Made by a program: the position numbers and the translations under genes. Below are positions 1 through 5,735 of a DNA stretch of 5,735 bases, piece by piece. The DNA lies in assembly GCA_947165335.1 (NCBI GenBank), contig CAMVAB010000052.1, positions 1 through 5,735 of the forward strand, read 5' to 3'. Below the pieces are notes generated by a model that did no database searches, had not been told where the DNA came from, and saw only the letters and a program-made list of their open reading frames with translations. Numbering within the stretch: position 1 is the stretch's first letter; every line of letters begins with the position of its first letter. This stretch comes from an uncultured Pseudomonadota bacterium. Its GTDB lineage: Bacteria > Pseudomonadota > Alphaproteobacteria > Rs-D84.

Positions 1-648
1 GAAACACCAATCTTAGACGGCAGCGCATATGAATTTATCAAAGCCTTTGAAAAAAATATTTCTAGAAAAACACATATGAAAAAAATCATAGTGAAGAAAA
101 CAGTTGTTGCAAAACGAAACGAATTGGTAAAATATATGCCGTTTTGGAAAAGAATAAAGACAATAATTTTTAATCATACTATATGGCGCAAAGGTAATGG
201 TTATGTAAAATTATCACCAAACGATAATGGATTGACTATAAATGCAACTTTGGTTTATCCAGATAAAATTATAGGAACACAATCGTACAAATTTTTATTG
301 GATGGCACAAAAAAATCAGTAGATAAATTTGTAAAAGATATATCAAAATCTCGCACTTTTGGAAAATATTCAGAATGGGAATGGTTAAAAGCGCATGGTA
401 TGGGACGCGGTGCAAATGAAAATAATGTTATAGCCCTTAACGCCAAAGGGGACGGGACATTAAATAAGCTTTATTATAAAGACGAATTTGTTCGTCATAA
501 AATTATAGATGCTGTGGGTGACATGTTCACAAGCGGTGGTTTTATTTTTGGTATGCTTGAATCATACAAGGGTTCTCATGCGCTGAATAATCTTGTGTTG
601 CGTAAATTATTCAGTGATAAATCTAATTATGAAATAATTGAAAAATAA
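1..648 (+). CDS. lpxC: UDP-3-O-acyl-N-acetylglucosamine deacetylase LpxC, 5'-truncated by window edge
   Basis: LpxC is the cytosolic zinc deacetylase that performs the first committed step of lipid A synthesis. The reading frame is open from base 1, giving 215 visible residues, so the ATG at 76 is internal and not the start. Residues 1-12 contain the family's domain-junction motif (ETPILDGSAYEF, compare EIPIMDGSAAPF in E. coli). SRTFG is at about 117-121, and the zinc/catalytic motif EFVRHKIIDAVGD at 162-174 supplies H166 and D170. HALNN at 193-197 supplies the catalytic His193. The first zinc His (the E. coli H79 equivalent) lies upstream of the window; about 85-90 residues should be missing from a protein of roughly 300. 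Two oddities are visible. A basic, hydrophobic stretch at about 37-66 has no counterpart in E. coli LpxC as I recall it. The C terminus is short and lacks the E. coli FtsH-recognition tail. Identification is very secure. Confidence 0.95.
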   Translation, partial: ETPILDGSAYEFIKAFEKNISRKTHMKKIIVKKTVVAKRNELVKYMPFWKRIKTIIFNHTIWRKGNGYVKLSPNDNGLTINATLVYPDKIIGTQSYKFLLDGTKKSVDKFVKDISKSRTFGKYSEWEWLKAHGMGRGANENNVIALNAKGDGTLNKLYYKDEFVRHKIIDAVGDMFTSGGFIFGMLESYKGSHALNNLVLRKLFSDKSNYEIIEK

Positions 649-654
649 AAGGAG
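649..654 (+). promoter_or_regulatory. Ribosome binding site of the small lipoprotein gene
   Basis: AAGGAG directly follows the lpxC stop codon and sits 5 bases before the ATG at 660. It is the best Shine-Dalgarno match in the window and supports translation of the small gene as part of the lpxC transcript. Confidence 0.8.
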
Positions 655-659
655 AAAAC

Positions 660-974
660 ATGAAAAAAACTTTAATTTTTATGCCTGTTTTGGTTTTGGC
701 TGCATGCGCTGGAACAACAGATAGCGGTAATGGTTTAACAAGATTAAATGCGGAACCAAAAAATTGCGAATATCTGTATACTCTTGATTCAAGTGCGTCT
801 ACATACGGAATTTCGGATGCATATGATTATTTGGAAAAAAGCATACTTGAACAGAAAAGTATAGGTGATTCTTACTATGTGGCAAAGGAAGATATTCTTG
901 ATAATATTGGTGCAGTATTCGGACCAAGAAAAACCTATAAATTCAAAGCAAAAGTATATAATTGTAAAAAATAA
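660..974 (+). CDS. Small putative outer-membrane or periplasmic lipoprotein, function unknown
   Basis: This 104-residue protein starts with a lipoprotein signal peptide: MKK, a hydrophobic core (residues 5-13) and the lipobox LAAC, so signal peptidase II should cleave before Cys16. Residue +2 is Ala, not the Asp that signals inner-membrane retention in E. coli. The mature part (about 89 residues) has Cys36 and a near-terminal Cys102 that could form a disulfide. The C-terminal half reads as a small alpha/beta domain (YLEKSILEQKSIGDSYYVAK, later FGPRKTYKFKAKVYNC). The general plan, a short lipoprotein with a Cys pair ending in a beta strand, recalls RcsF/DUF4156-type proteins, but I see no diagnostic motif and do not assign it. 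It lies 11 bases after lpxC and ends two bases before a terminator, so it is the last gene of the lpxC unit. Many bacteria have the longer lipoprotein BamD near lpxC; this one is far too short to be BamD. Confidence 0.85.
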   Translation: MKKTLIFMPVLVLAACAGTTDSGNGLTRLNAEPKNCEYLYTLDSSASTYGISDAYDYLEKSILEQKSIGDSYYVAKEDILDNIGAVFGPRKTYKFKAKVYNCKK

Positions 975-975
975 T

Positions 976-1002
976 AAAAAGTCGTAGAAATACGACTTTT
1001 TT
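976..1002 (+). terminator. Rho-independent terminator after the lpxC-lipoprotein unit
   Basis: An inverted repeat pairs 976-986 (AAAAAGTCGTA) with 991-1001 (TACGACTTTTT) around a four-base GAAA loop (987-990), a stable GNRA-type tetraloop. The stem has a six-pair GC-containing core and an A/T tract that becomes the U-run of the transcript. It begins two bases after the lipoprotein stop codon. The A-tract on the left arm means it could also work in the reverse direction, but no gene reads into it from the right. Confidence 0.92.
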
Positions 1003-1005
1003 AAT

Positions 1006-1035
1006 ACAAATTTCGGCTTTATTTTTTTAATTTGT
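1006..1035 (+). repeat. Inverted repeat overlapping the -35 region of the pil promoter
   Basis: ACAAATT (1006-1012) and AATTTGT (1029-1035) are perfect reverse complements separated by 16 bases, and the pair ends four bases before the TGn of the extended -10. The position suits an operator for a dimeric regulator. Seven A/T-rich bases can easily match by chance in this sequence, so this is only a candidate. Confidence 0.25.
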
Positions 1036-1038
1036 TTG

Positions 1039-1047
1039 TGCTATAAT
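1039..1047 (+). promoter_or_regulatory. Extended -10 promoter of the pil operon
   Basis: TGCTATAAT is a perfect TGn extension followed by a consensus -10 hexamer at 1042-1047. No good -35 hexamer is present: the 17-base spacing position (1019-1024) reads TTATTT, and an extended -10 element can compensate for that. Transcription would start at about 1053-1055, only about 13-15 bases before the pilO start codon. The position, just downstream of a terminator and just upstream of the first pil gene, supports it. AT-rich DNA produces TATAAT by chance, so this remains a prediction. Confidence 0.7.
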
Positions 1048-1067
1048 AATCTCATACAGAGAGAGAA

Positions 1068-2318
1068 TTGATTAAACAAACAATAACTGTTCGCCACAAA
1101 AAGTATGCAACAGGTCTGTTTTGGCAGCCCCTGGGTGTTGGTAACACGCCACACGGCTGGGCTAAACAATTGGCCAGAAACGCTAATAAAAAATACAATC
1201 TTTACACAGATTATAAATCTATGATTGGTGTAACAAATTCGCATGATGGTGCGCGCATTGGAATGCCAAGTGCCGCGATAGAAGTTTTAAATTCTTTGTC
1301 TGAATTATCTTCTTTTCTAGGCGTTTTTCAATCTGGCGAATATTTTTATATAATTGCTGTTCGAAATGGTATAATTATTCGTGATATTTTGATTGACCAG
1401 GAAAGCACCGCACGAAAAACTTTCAATGAATTATTAAAATTGCCTGATTGGGGTGCTTTATTTGCGCCAAGTGTTTGGGGAATACCAAAATCACAAGAAA
1501 AACAATTATCAGATTTAATAAAACATAACGCAATTACGAGATTGCATCCGATAAGTGTTGCAAAATCTGTGATACCTTCGTTGATATTTGCTTTGTTATT
1601 TGTTTTGTTTGGTGTTTATGTTTTAAATCGGCCAATTTCACAAGACGGTGTACATAAACCGAATTTAAACACGGAATTGGCTGCTGAATATCGCAGACAA
1701 ATAGAATTAAAAAAGCAAGAAATTGTCGAAAAAAAATTGGAACAAGAAGCAAAAGTTCAAAAATTCGAATACCCATATGATAAATTGCCAAATGTTCAAG
1801 AGCGTGCAAATTTGTGTTACAAAGCAATCGCTTTCGTTATGCAACCAATTCCAGGTTGGAATCAAACTTATGCAAAATGTGATACAGAATATGTATCTGC
1901 AACTTTTACTCGTGATTTTGGAACGTTGAATGATTTTTATGTTTATGGCGCTGATTTAATGCCTGGGGCAGTTGTTCAACAGGTATCTGAAAACGAAATA
2001 ATAGTTCGCGTTAAATTACCAATATTAAAAACATATTCTTCGTTGGATGAACGCGATCAAATTAGTGTTGTTCGTGATATAACTACAAATTTTCAAAAAA
2101 TAAATATAAATGCGGATATACAAACTGTAACAGATACAGTTTTAAACAAAAACAAAACAGAAGAAATTCATGTCATAGAAGTTAGCGCAGTTTCAAAGTT
2201 AATACCGTCCGAATTTATGCATGTATTTGATGATTTTCAAGGTGTGTATATGACTGCTGTTTCGTGGCACGCAAATACAAGAACATGGAATTACGAAGTA
2301 ATTATTTATACAAAATAA
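1068..2318 (+). CDS. pilO: PilO-type (PilO2) type IVb pilus accessory protein
   Basis: This 416-residue protein matches the pilin accessory protein PilO of R64-like thin-pilus systems. The N-terminal cytoplasmic domain opens with a basic strand and GLFWQPL (residues 16-22), typical of the family. It then has a GEYFYIIAVRNG segment (90-101) and a W..LFAPSVWGIP segment (128-140). One membrane span follows at about 168-187, then a charged helical, probably coiled-coil stretch (about 203-232). The periplasmic domain has Cys250 and Cys271 flanking PIPGW, a likely disulfide. Such bitopic proteins are thought to link the cytoplasmic ATPase/platform to periplasmic PilP and the secretin. The start is TTG: an in-frame stop lies at 1047-1049 and the next Met is residue 52, past the conserved N-terminal motif. 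The ribosome binding site is only a purine run (GAGAGAGAA). It is the first gene of the operon, 11 bases before pilP. The alternative, a GspL/PilN-like protein, is less likely given the N-terminal motif. Confidence 0.78.
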   Translation: MIKQTITVRHKKYATGLFWQPLGVGNTPHGWAKQLARNANKKYNLYTDYKSMIGVTNSHDGARIGMPSAAIEVLNSLSELSSFLGVFQSGEYFYIIAVRNGIIIRDILIDQESTARKTFNELLKLPDWGALFAPSVWGIPKSQEKQLSDLIKHNAITRLHPISVAKSVIPSLIFALLFVLFGVYVLNRPISQDGVHKPNLNTELAAEYRRQIELKKQEIVEKKLEQEAKVQKFEYPYDKLPNVQERANLCYKAIAFVMQPIPGWNQTYAKCDTEYVSATFTRDFGTLNDFYVYGADLMPGAVVQQVSENEIIVRVKLPILKTYSSLDERDQISVVRDITTNFQKININADIQTVTDTVLNKNKTEEIHVIEVSAVSKLIPSEFMHVFDDFQGVYMTAVSWHANTRTWNYEVIIYTK

Positions 2319-2324
2319 AAGGTG
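2319..2324 (+). promoter_or_regulatory. Ribosome binding site that fixes the pilP start
   Basis: AAGGTG directly follows the pilO stop codon and is 5 bases before the ATG at 2330. It favours that ATG, which begins a clean signal peptide, over the in-frame ATG at 2264 inside pilO, which would put 22 polar residues in front of the signal sequence. Confidence 0.7.
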
Positions 2325-2329
2325 ATAAT

Positions 2330-3034
2330 ATGTGGAAAAAATTTAATATGATTTTATTTTCAGGACTTTTTGTTTTAGGACTGAATGTATGTGCATATGG
2401 TGAAGATAGTTTTATAGAAGATGGATCTATTGAAGAAGAATTTATCGAAACGGAACCAATAGTTCAACCTGATCCAGAAGATATATATGCAGATGAAGTT
2501 TCTGCAAACGCTTTGAATGAATATCAGGTAGAGGGTTCTTTGTTCGAAAAAATAACAAATCTTGAACAAGAAAAAGTTGTTATGCAACTTGAAAAAGAAC
2601 GCGCACAACTTGATTTGGAATTAGAAAGATTAAATGCTGAAAAAATTAAATTACAAATGGAATTGGATACATTGTCTGGACGTGCAGAACAACAGCAACA
2701 AGAATTAGAAGCTGCAAAAGCACAGCTTGAAATACAAACTGAAAAATTAAGACAACAAAAAGAAAGTTTTGACCAAGTTGATTATGAAGAGGTACAACAG
2801 CGTCCACAGCCAAAAAAACAGGAAACGAGTATCACTAAAAAATACAAACTGATAAATGTTGTCGGGGTTGATAACCAATTACAAGCAACCATAGAAGATA
2901 CTGTGTCTGGACAAAATAAACGTATTGCTGTTGGCAAAGAATTAGATGGATATGTTGTTAAATCTATTTCTTTGAATGATGGAATCGTCTTTGAAAAAGA
3001 TGGAACAGAAGAAAGTTTAAATATTGGAAAATAA
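2330..3034 (+). CDS. pilP: PilP-type periplasmic type IV pilus biogenesis protein
   Basis: The protein has 234 residues. An N-terminal signal peptide (basic WKK, hydrophobic core about 7-20) has a probable cleavage site after AYG at 22-24. A very acidic, Pro-containing linker follows (about 25-60). A long Leu/Glu/Gln/Lys-rich heptad region (about 71-147) is almost certainly a coiled coil, followed by a short Gln/Pro/Lys linker. The C-terminal domain (about 171-233) is a small beta domain of the kind found in PilP and in the HR region of GspC: KLINVVGVDNQLQATI, then GKELDGYVVKSISLNDGIVF. In R64-like systems PilP is needed for thin-pilus assembly and is thought to connect inner-membrane components to the secretin. 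The assignment rests on domain architecture and position between pilO and the ATPase gene more than on a single motif. The hydrophobic segment could instead stay as a membrane anchor. It ends one base before the pilQ ATG. Confidence 0.75.
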   Translation: MWKKFNMILFSGLFVLGLNVCAYGEDSFIEDGSIEEEFIETEPIVQPDPEDIYADEVSANALNEYQVEGSLFEKITNLEQEKVVMQLEKERAQLDLELERLNAEKIKLQMELDTLSGRAEQQQQELEAAKAQLEIQTEKLRQQKESFDQVDYEEVQQRPQPKKQETSITKKYKLINVVGVDNQLQATIEDTVSGQNKRIAVGKELDGYVVKSISLNDGIVFEKDGTEESLNIGK

Positions 3035-3035
3035 T

Positions 3036-4661
3036 ATGCAAGACAAAGAAAACAATTTTGTTAATGTTGATAAACAATCTGTACCGGCTGGTCTTGAAAA
3101 TACCAGCAGTAAAGAATTGCTTGATTATTTGTTTTCAAATAAAAATAAATTATTAACTGCGTATGCAGGGGAATTGGCATTACCAAAAGATACGCAAAGT
3201 TTGATTGCATATTTTTCTGGGGGCGAAATTATTATTTCAAGAACACACAGATATGATGGTCGTGTGTTGGCTTTTCTTGATTTGTTGCGTGAAAAAAATC
3301 GTGTTGTAAAAGAACCTTTTTATTCAGATCTCGGGTTTATTTCGAATATATATAAAACAAATGATGAAAGATTGGGTGTTGGTAATCATTCGCGCATAGA
3401 TTATGACAATCAGATGCAGAAAGATTTTGTTGATATAATCGCGCGCGCGGCATCACAAAAGGTTTCTGATATTCATATTGAAGTTGCTGATCAAACAACA
3501 ATCTATTTTCGTATAGATGGCAGTATGCAACCGGTATTCGAATACAATTCACAATGGGGCGAATCTTTTGTTCGTGCAGCGTTTGCATCGGCTGATATTT
3601 CTAATTCAAGTTATGCGCAAAATGAATATCAGACCGCTCAAAAAGATGGGCGCACACCATTGCGTGGAACAAAAGATTTATATTTACCATCCGGTGTTTT
3701 GGGTATAAGAATGCAATTCAATCCGATTGCGTTTGGTTCGCAATATGTTGTTATGCGTCTGCTTTATGATAACCCAAGTGAAGGTATAAAAACAGAACAA
3801 GAATTTAATGAATATGAACGTAAAATGTTAATGAGATTGCGTTCTGCACCAACAGGATTGGTTATTGTTGCGGGGCCTACATCATCTGGTAAATCTACGA
3901 CTTTGGTTCGTAACATGGCGTTGATGTTAAAAGAAAGAAGATATGAAATAAATCTTATTACTGTTGAAGACCCGGCAGAACAAAAAATATTTGGTGCACA
4001 TCAAATGCCTGTGGTTAATGCTGTGAACGAAGAACAACGTGAAGAAAAATTCACAGAAGCATTGGCTGCGGCATTGCGAAGCGATCCTGATACACTGATG
4101 GTTGGTGAAATAAGAACACTTTCTGCGGCACAATTAACAGTCAAGGGTGCGTTATCAGGTCATAATGTTTGGACAACATTGCATGCAAATTCTGCAATGG
4201 GTGCATTGACGCGTTTGTTGGATATGGGGGTTGAAGCGTTTAAATTAAAAGATGAAACGATGATACGTGGTTTGGTATCCATGCGTCTGTTTAAAAAACT
4301 TTGTCCATACTGTCGTGAAAGATTAAGCGAAAAACATAATCATGGTGCATATAATCGCGTCAAAGATGCGTTTGGTGATTTGGGATTAAATCAAGTTTAT
4401 GTTCGTGGTCAGGGTTGTGAACATTGTAATGGTACTGGGACAATTGGTCGTATCAAAGCCGGCGAAATTATTATGACGAACAGTGAATTTTTAAATTTGG
4501 CGCTATCCGGAGAAACAGAAGCCGCATTGAAATATTGGCTTGAAAAAATGAATGGGCGCACATTAAAAGAAGCGGCTATTGAATTGATGTTGCGTGGTAT
4601 TATCGGGGTCGACGAGTTAGAACGTTGGGTTGGTATGTTAGATAGACCGTGGGTATATTAG
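3036..4661 (+). CDS. pilQ: PilQ-type (GspE/PilB family) type IV pilus assembly ATPase
   Basis: This 541-residue cytoplasmic secretion ATPase would power pilus subunit assembly. After a divergent N-terminal domain (about 1-125) come the family's segments in order: SDIHIE (144-149) and FRIDG (158-162) of the PAS-like N2 domain; the arginine-bearing strands GIRMQF (223-228) and VMRLLY (239-244); Walker A GPTSSGKST (280-288, Lys286); the Asp box VEDPAE (310-315); Walker B LMVGEIR (354-360); and the His box SGHNVWTTLHAN (374-385). A zinc-binding pair follows, CPYC (423-426) and CEHC (461-464). Two deviations: Walker A has Ser where Gly is usual (GPTGSGKS), and Walker B is followed by Thr where GEIRD is typical. 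The ATG at 3036 is chosen over a TTG at 3024 because GGA at 3026-3028 is well spaced from it and the TTG overlaps pilP. Here pilQ means the R64-type ATPase, not the unrelated PilQ secretin of Pseudomonas. It is 3 bases before pilR. Confidence 0.93.
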   Translation: MQDKENNFVNVDKQSVPAGLENTSSKELLDYLFSNKNKLLTAYAGELALPKDTQSLIAYFSGGEIIISRTHRYDGRVLAFLDLLREKNRVVKEPFYSDLGFISNIYKTNDERLGVGNHSRIDYDNQMQKDFVDIIARAASQKVSDIHIEVADQTTIYFRIDGSMQPVFEYNSQWGESFVRAAFASADISNSSYAQNEYQTAQKDGRTPLRGTKDLYLPSGVLGIRMQFNPIAFGSQYVVMRLLYDNPSEGIKTEQEFNEYERKMLMRLRSAPTGLVIVAGPTSSGKSTTLVRNMALMLKERRYEINLITVEDPAEQKIFGAHQMPVVNAVNEEQREEKFTEALAAALRSDPDTLMVGEIRTLSAAQLTVKGALSGHNVWTTLHANSAMGALTRLLDMGVEAFKLKDETMIRGLVSMRLFKKLCPYCRERLSEKHNHGAYNRVKDAFGDLGLNQVYVRGQGCEHCNGTGTIGRIKAGEIIMTNSEFLNLALSGETEAALKYWLEKMNGRTLKEAAIELMLRGIIGVDELERWVGMLDRPWVY

Positions 4662-4664
4662 CAA

Positions 4665-5735
4665 ATGAATAAATTAGAATTATTTTATGCAAAACTAGTT
4701 TTCAAAACGGATACTCAAAAACGTATGGCGATTTCACGCAAAGTTGCATCATTATTGCGGAATAATTTCACATTGATGGACGCATTGCATAGAATTGAAA
4801 TGATTGAATCTGCAAACAATACAAAACCAAACGAACCATTTGCAATTGCGATGCGTGAAATACAAAAGAATTTGGAACAAGGTATGACTTTTGCAGAAGC
4901 AACAGATGGATGGGTTCCAAAAGAAGAAACATTGTTGTTAACATCTGGAAATGTCGGCAGTTTATTAACATCGTTTGAAAACATTACGCGCATAGTTGAT
5001 GGAATAACGCGTATTAAACGCGCGATGTTGTCGGCTGTGGCATATCCGTTGTTTTTGTTTATGTTAACCGTTGGGATAATTATATTGGTTGGATTATATC
5101 TTGTCCCACCATTAGCACAAGCGGCAGGCAGCGAAGTCGTTTGGCGTGGAACGGCGGCATCGCTTGTTTGGGTGTCGGCATTTGCCGGTAAATATTGGCA
5201 TGTTTTTGCGGGCTTTTTCATTATAATAGCGTCAATTATATGGGCGTCTTTGCCTGTGTGGACAGGGAAAATGCGAAATCTGTTTGATAAATTACCACCA
5301 TGGAATACATATAAATTGCAATTATCAGTCAGTTGGATGATGTCATTATCTGCGATGGTTGCAGCCGGTGTTTCGGTGCCAGACGCAATGCGAATGTTGG
5401 CTGATAAATCAAATCGTTATTTATCAAATATATTGGAAGAAGCCCTGCATTATATCGCAAACGGTGAAAACCTGGGTAGTGCGCTGGCGATGACAGGGAA
5501 AGATTTCCCAAATTCAGAAATCATCGGTGATTTGATGGTATATTCAGATATGAATGATTTTGATAAAAACATATCGCAAATAGCAAATGATTACATGGAA
5601 GAATCAGTTCGCAAGATGGAAAGCATTTCAAATGTATTGAACAGTATTGGAATTATATTAGTGTCCCTGATAATTGGTTGGGTCGTTCTTGGGACATTCC
5701 AAATGCAAGAACAAATCACAGCAGTATTTATGTAA
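4665..5735 (+). CDS. pilR: PilR-type (GspF/PilC family) inner-membrane pilus platform protein
   Basis: This complete 356-residue polytopic protein ends at the window's last base. It has the two-repeat plan of the GspF family. The first cytoplasmic domain spans about 21-120 (LRNNFTLMDAL, LEQGMTFAEAT, TSGNVGSL). A membrane span follows at about 122-147 and another at about 176-198. The second cytoplasmic domain is about 215-320 (SLSAMVAAGVSVPDAMRML, ANGENLGSAL), with a last span at about 325-347. At 356 residues it is slightly shorter than typical PilC/GspF (about 400), mainly because the N terminus before the first domain is short, as in the R64-type PilR. It forms the platform turned by the ATPase to lift pilin subunits from the membrane. 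The ATG lies 3 bases after the pilQ stop with only a GGG (4651-4653) as possible ribosome binding site, so translation may be coupled to pilQ. The next gene, expected to be the pilin pilS, is outside the window. Confidence 0.92.
   Translation: MNKLELFYAKLVFKTDTQKRMAISRKVASLLRNNFTLMDALHRIEMIESANNTKPNEPFAIAMREIQKNLEQGMTFAEATDGWVPKEETLLLTSGNVGSLLTSFENITRIVDGITRIKRAMLSAVAYPLFLFMLTVGIIILVGLYLVPPLAQAAGSEVVWRGTAASLVWVSAFAGKYWHVFAGFFIIIASIIWASLPVWTGKMRNLFDKLPPWNTYKLQLSVSWMMSLSAMVAAGVSVPDAMRMLADKSNRYLSNILEEALHYIANGENLGSALAMTGKDFPNSEIIGDLMVYSDMNDFDKNISQIANDYMEESVRKMESISNVLNSIGIILVSLIIGWVVLGTFQMQEQITAVFM

Noticed and set aside
76..648. A separate 190-residue gene starting at ATG 76
   Set aside because: The frame is open to base 1 and the upstream 25 residues contain the LpxC domain-junction motif, so this ATG is internal to lpxC.
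2122..2142. A perfect 8-base inverted repeat with a 5-base spacer (AAACTGTA / TACAGTTT)
   Set aside because: It lies inside pilO coding sequence at a repeated Thr-Val codon pattern and has no terminator U-run. Its CTG-N9-CAG spacing does not fit the E. coli LexA box (CTG-N10-CAG). Probably coincidental.
2264..2329. A longer pilP starting inside pilO
   Set aside because: The extra 22 residues are polar and would precede a good signal peptide; the ATG at 2330 has its own well-spaced ribosome binding site.
3024..3035. TTG start for pilQ overlapping the end of pilP
   Set aside because: The ATG at 3036 is only four codons on, has a GGA at suitable spacing and follows the pilP stop by one base. 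The TTG remains possible but is less likely.
4715..5221. A 168-residue open frame on the minus strand
   Set aside because: It lies wholly inside pilR, whose family motifs and membrane spans are clear. The minus-strand product has low-complexity composition, no signal or domain I recognise, and no ribosome binding site context that I could support.
1..5735. CRISPR arrays, tRNA or rRNA genes, insertion sequences, shufflon-type recombination repeats
   Set aside because: I looked for direct repeats, clover-leaf signatures, transposase motifs and repeated 19-base-type recombination sites and saw none. The window is almost fully occupied by the six genes, and no gene-free stretch exceeds 100 bases.

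Overview
The window carries part of a Gram-negative, low-GC bacterial chromosome. An outer membrane is shown directly by lpxC (lipid A synthesis), a lipoprotein signal and a pilus assembly locus. The base composition is strongly AT-rich throughout, and TGG codes for Trp in all the genes with no in-frame TGA, so the standard bacterial code fits. An AT-rich, possibly host-associated proteobacterium (perhaps alphaproteobacterial) is a reasonable guess, but nothing here fixes the lineage.

Layout, all on the + strand. (1) 1-648 is the 3' two thirds of lpxC, entering from the left edge. (2) 660-974 is a small lipoprotein of unknown function, 11 bases behind lpxC with a good ribosome binding site. 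(3) 976-1002 is a strong intrinsic terminator that closes this first unit. (4) 1003-1067 is a compact intergenic region with an extended -10 promoter. (5) 1068-5735 is a tight four-gene operon, pilO-pilP-pilQ-pilR, with gaps of 11, 1 and 3 bases, continuing to or beyond the right edge.

The four pil genes have the order and architecture of the thin-pilus (type IVb) genes known from IncI plasmids such as R64: a PilO-type bitopic accessory protein, a periplasmic PilP with coiled coil and a small C-terminal beta domain, a GspE/PilB-type ATPase and a GspF/PilC-type platform protein. Together they would form the inner-membrane motor of a type IV pilus or related fibre machine: the ATPase drives subunit insertion through the platform protein, while PilO and PilP bridge to the outer-membrane secretin. 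The secretin (PilN), pilin (PilS), prepilin peptidase (PilU) and adhesin (PilV) are not in the window. The terminator and promoter show that the operon begins at pilO, so the secretin gene does not lie just upstream in the same operon, unlike in R64. The most notable points are this self-contained O-P-Q-R module beside a lipid A gene, an apparent insertion of about 30 residues in LpxC, a TTG-started pilO with a very short predicted leader, and departures from the usual motifs in the ATPase.
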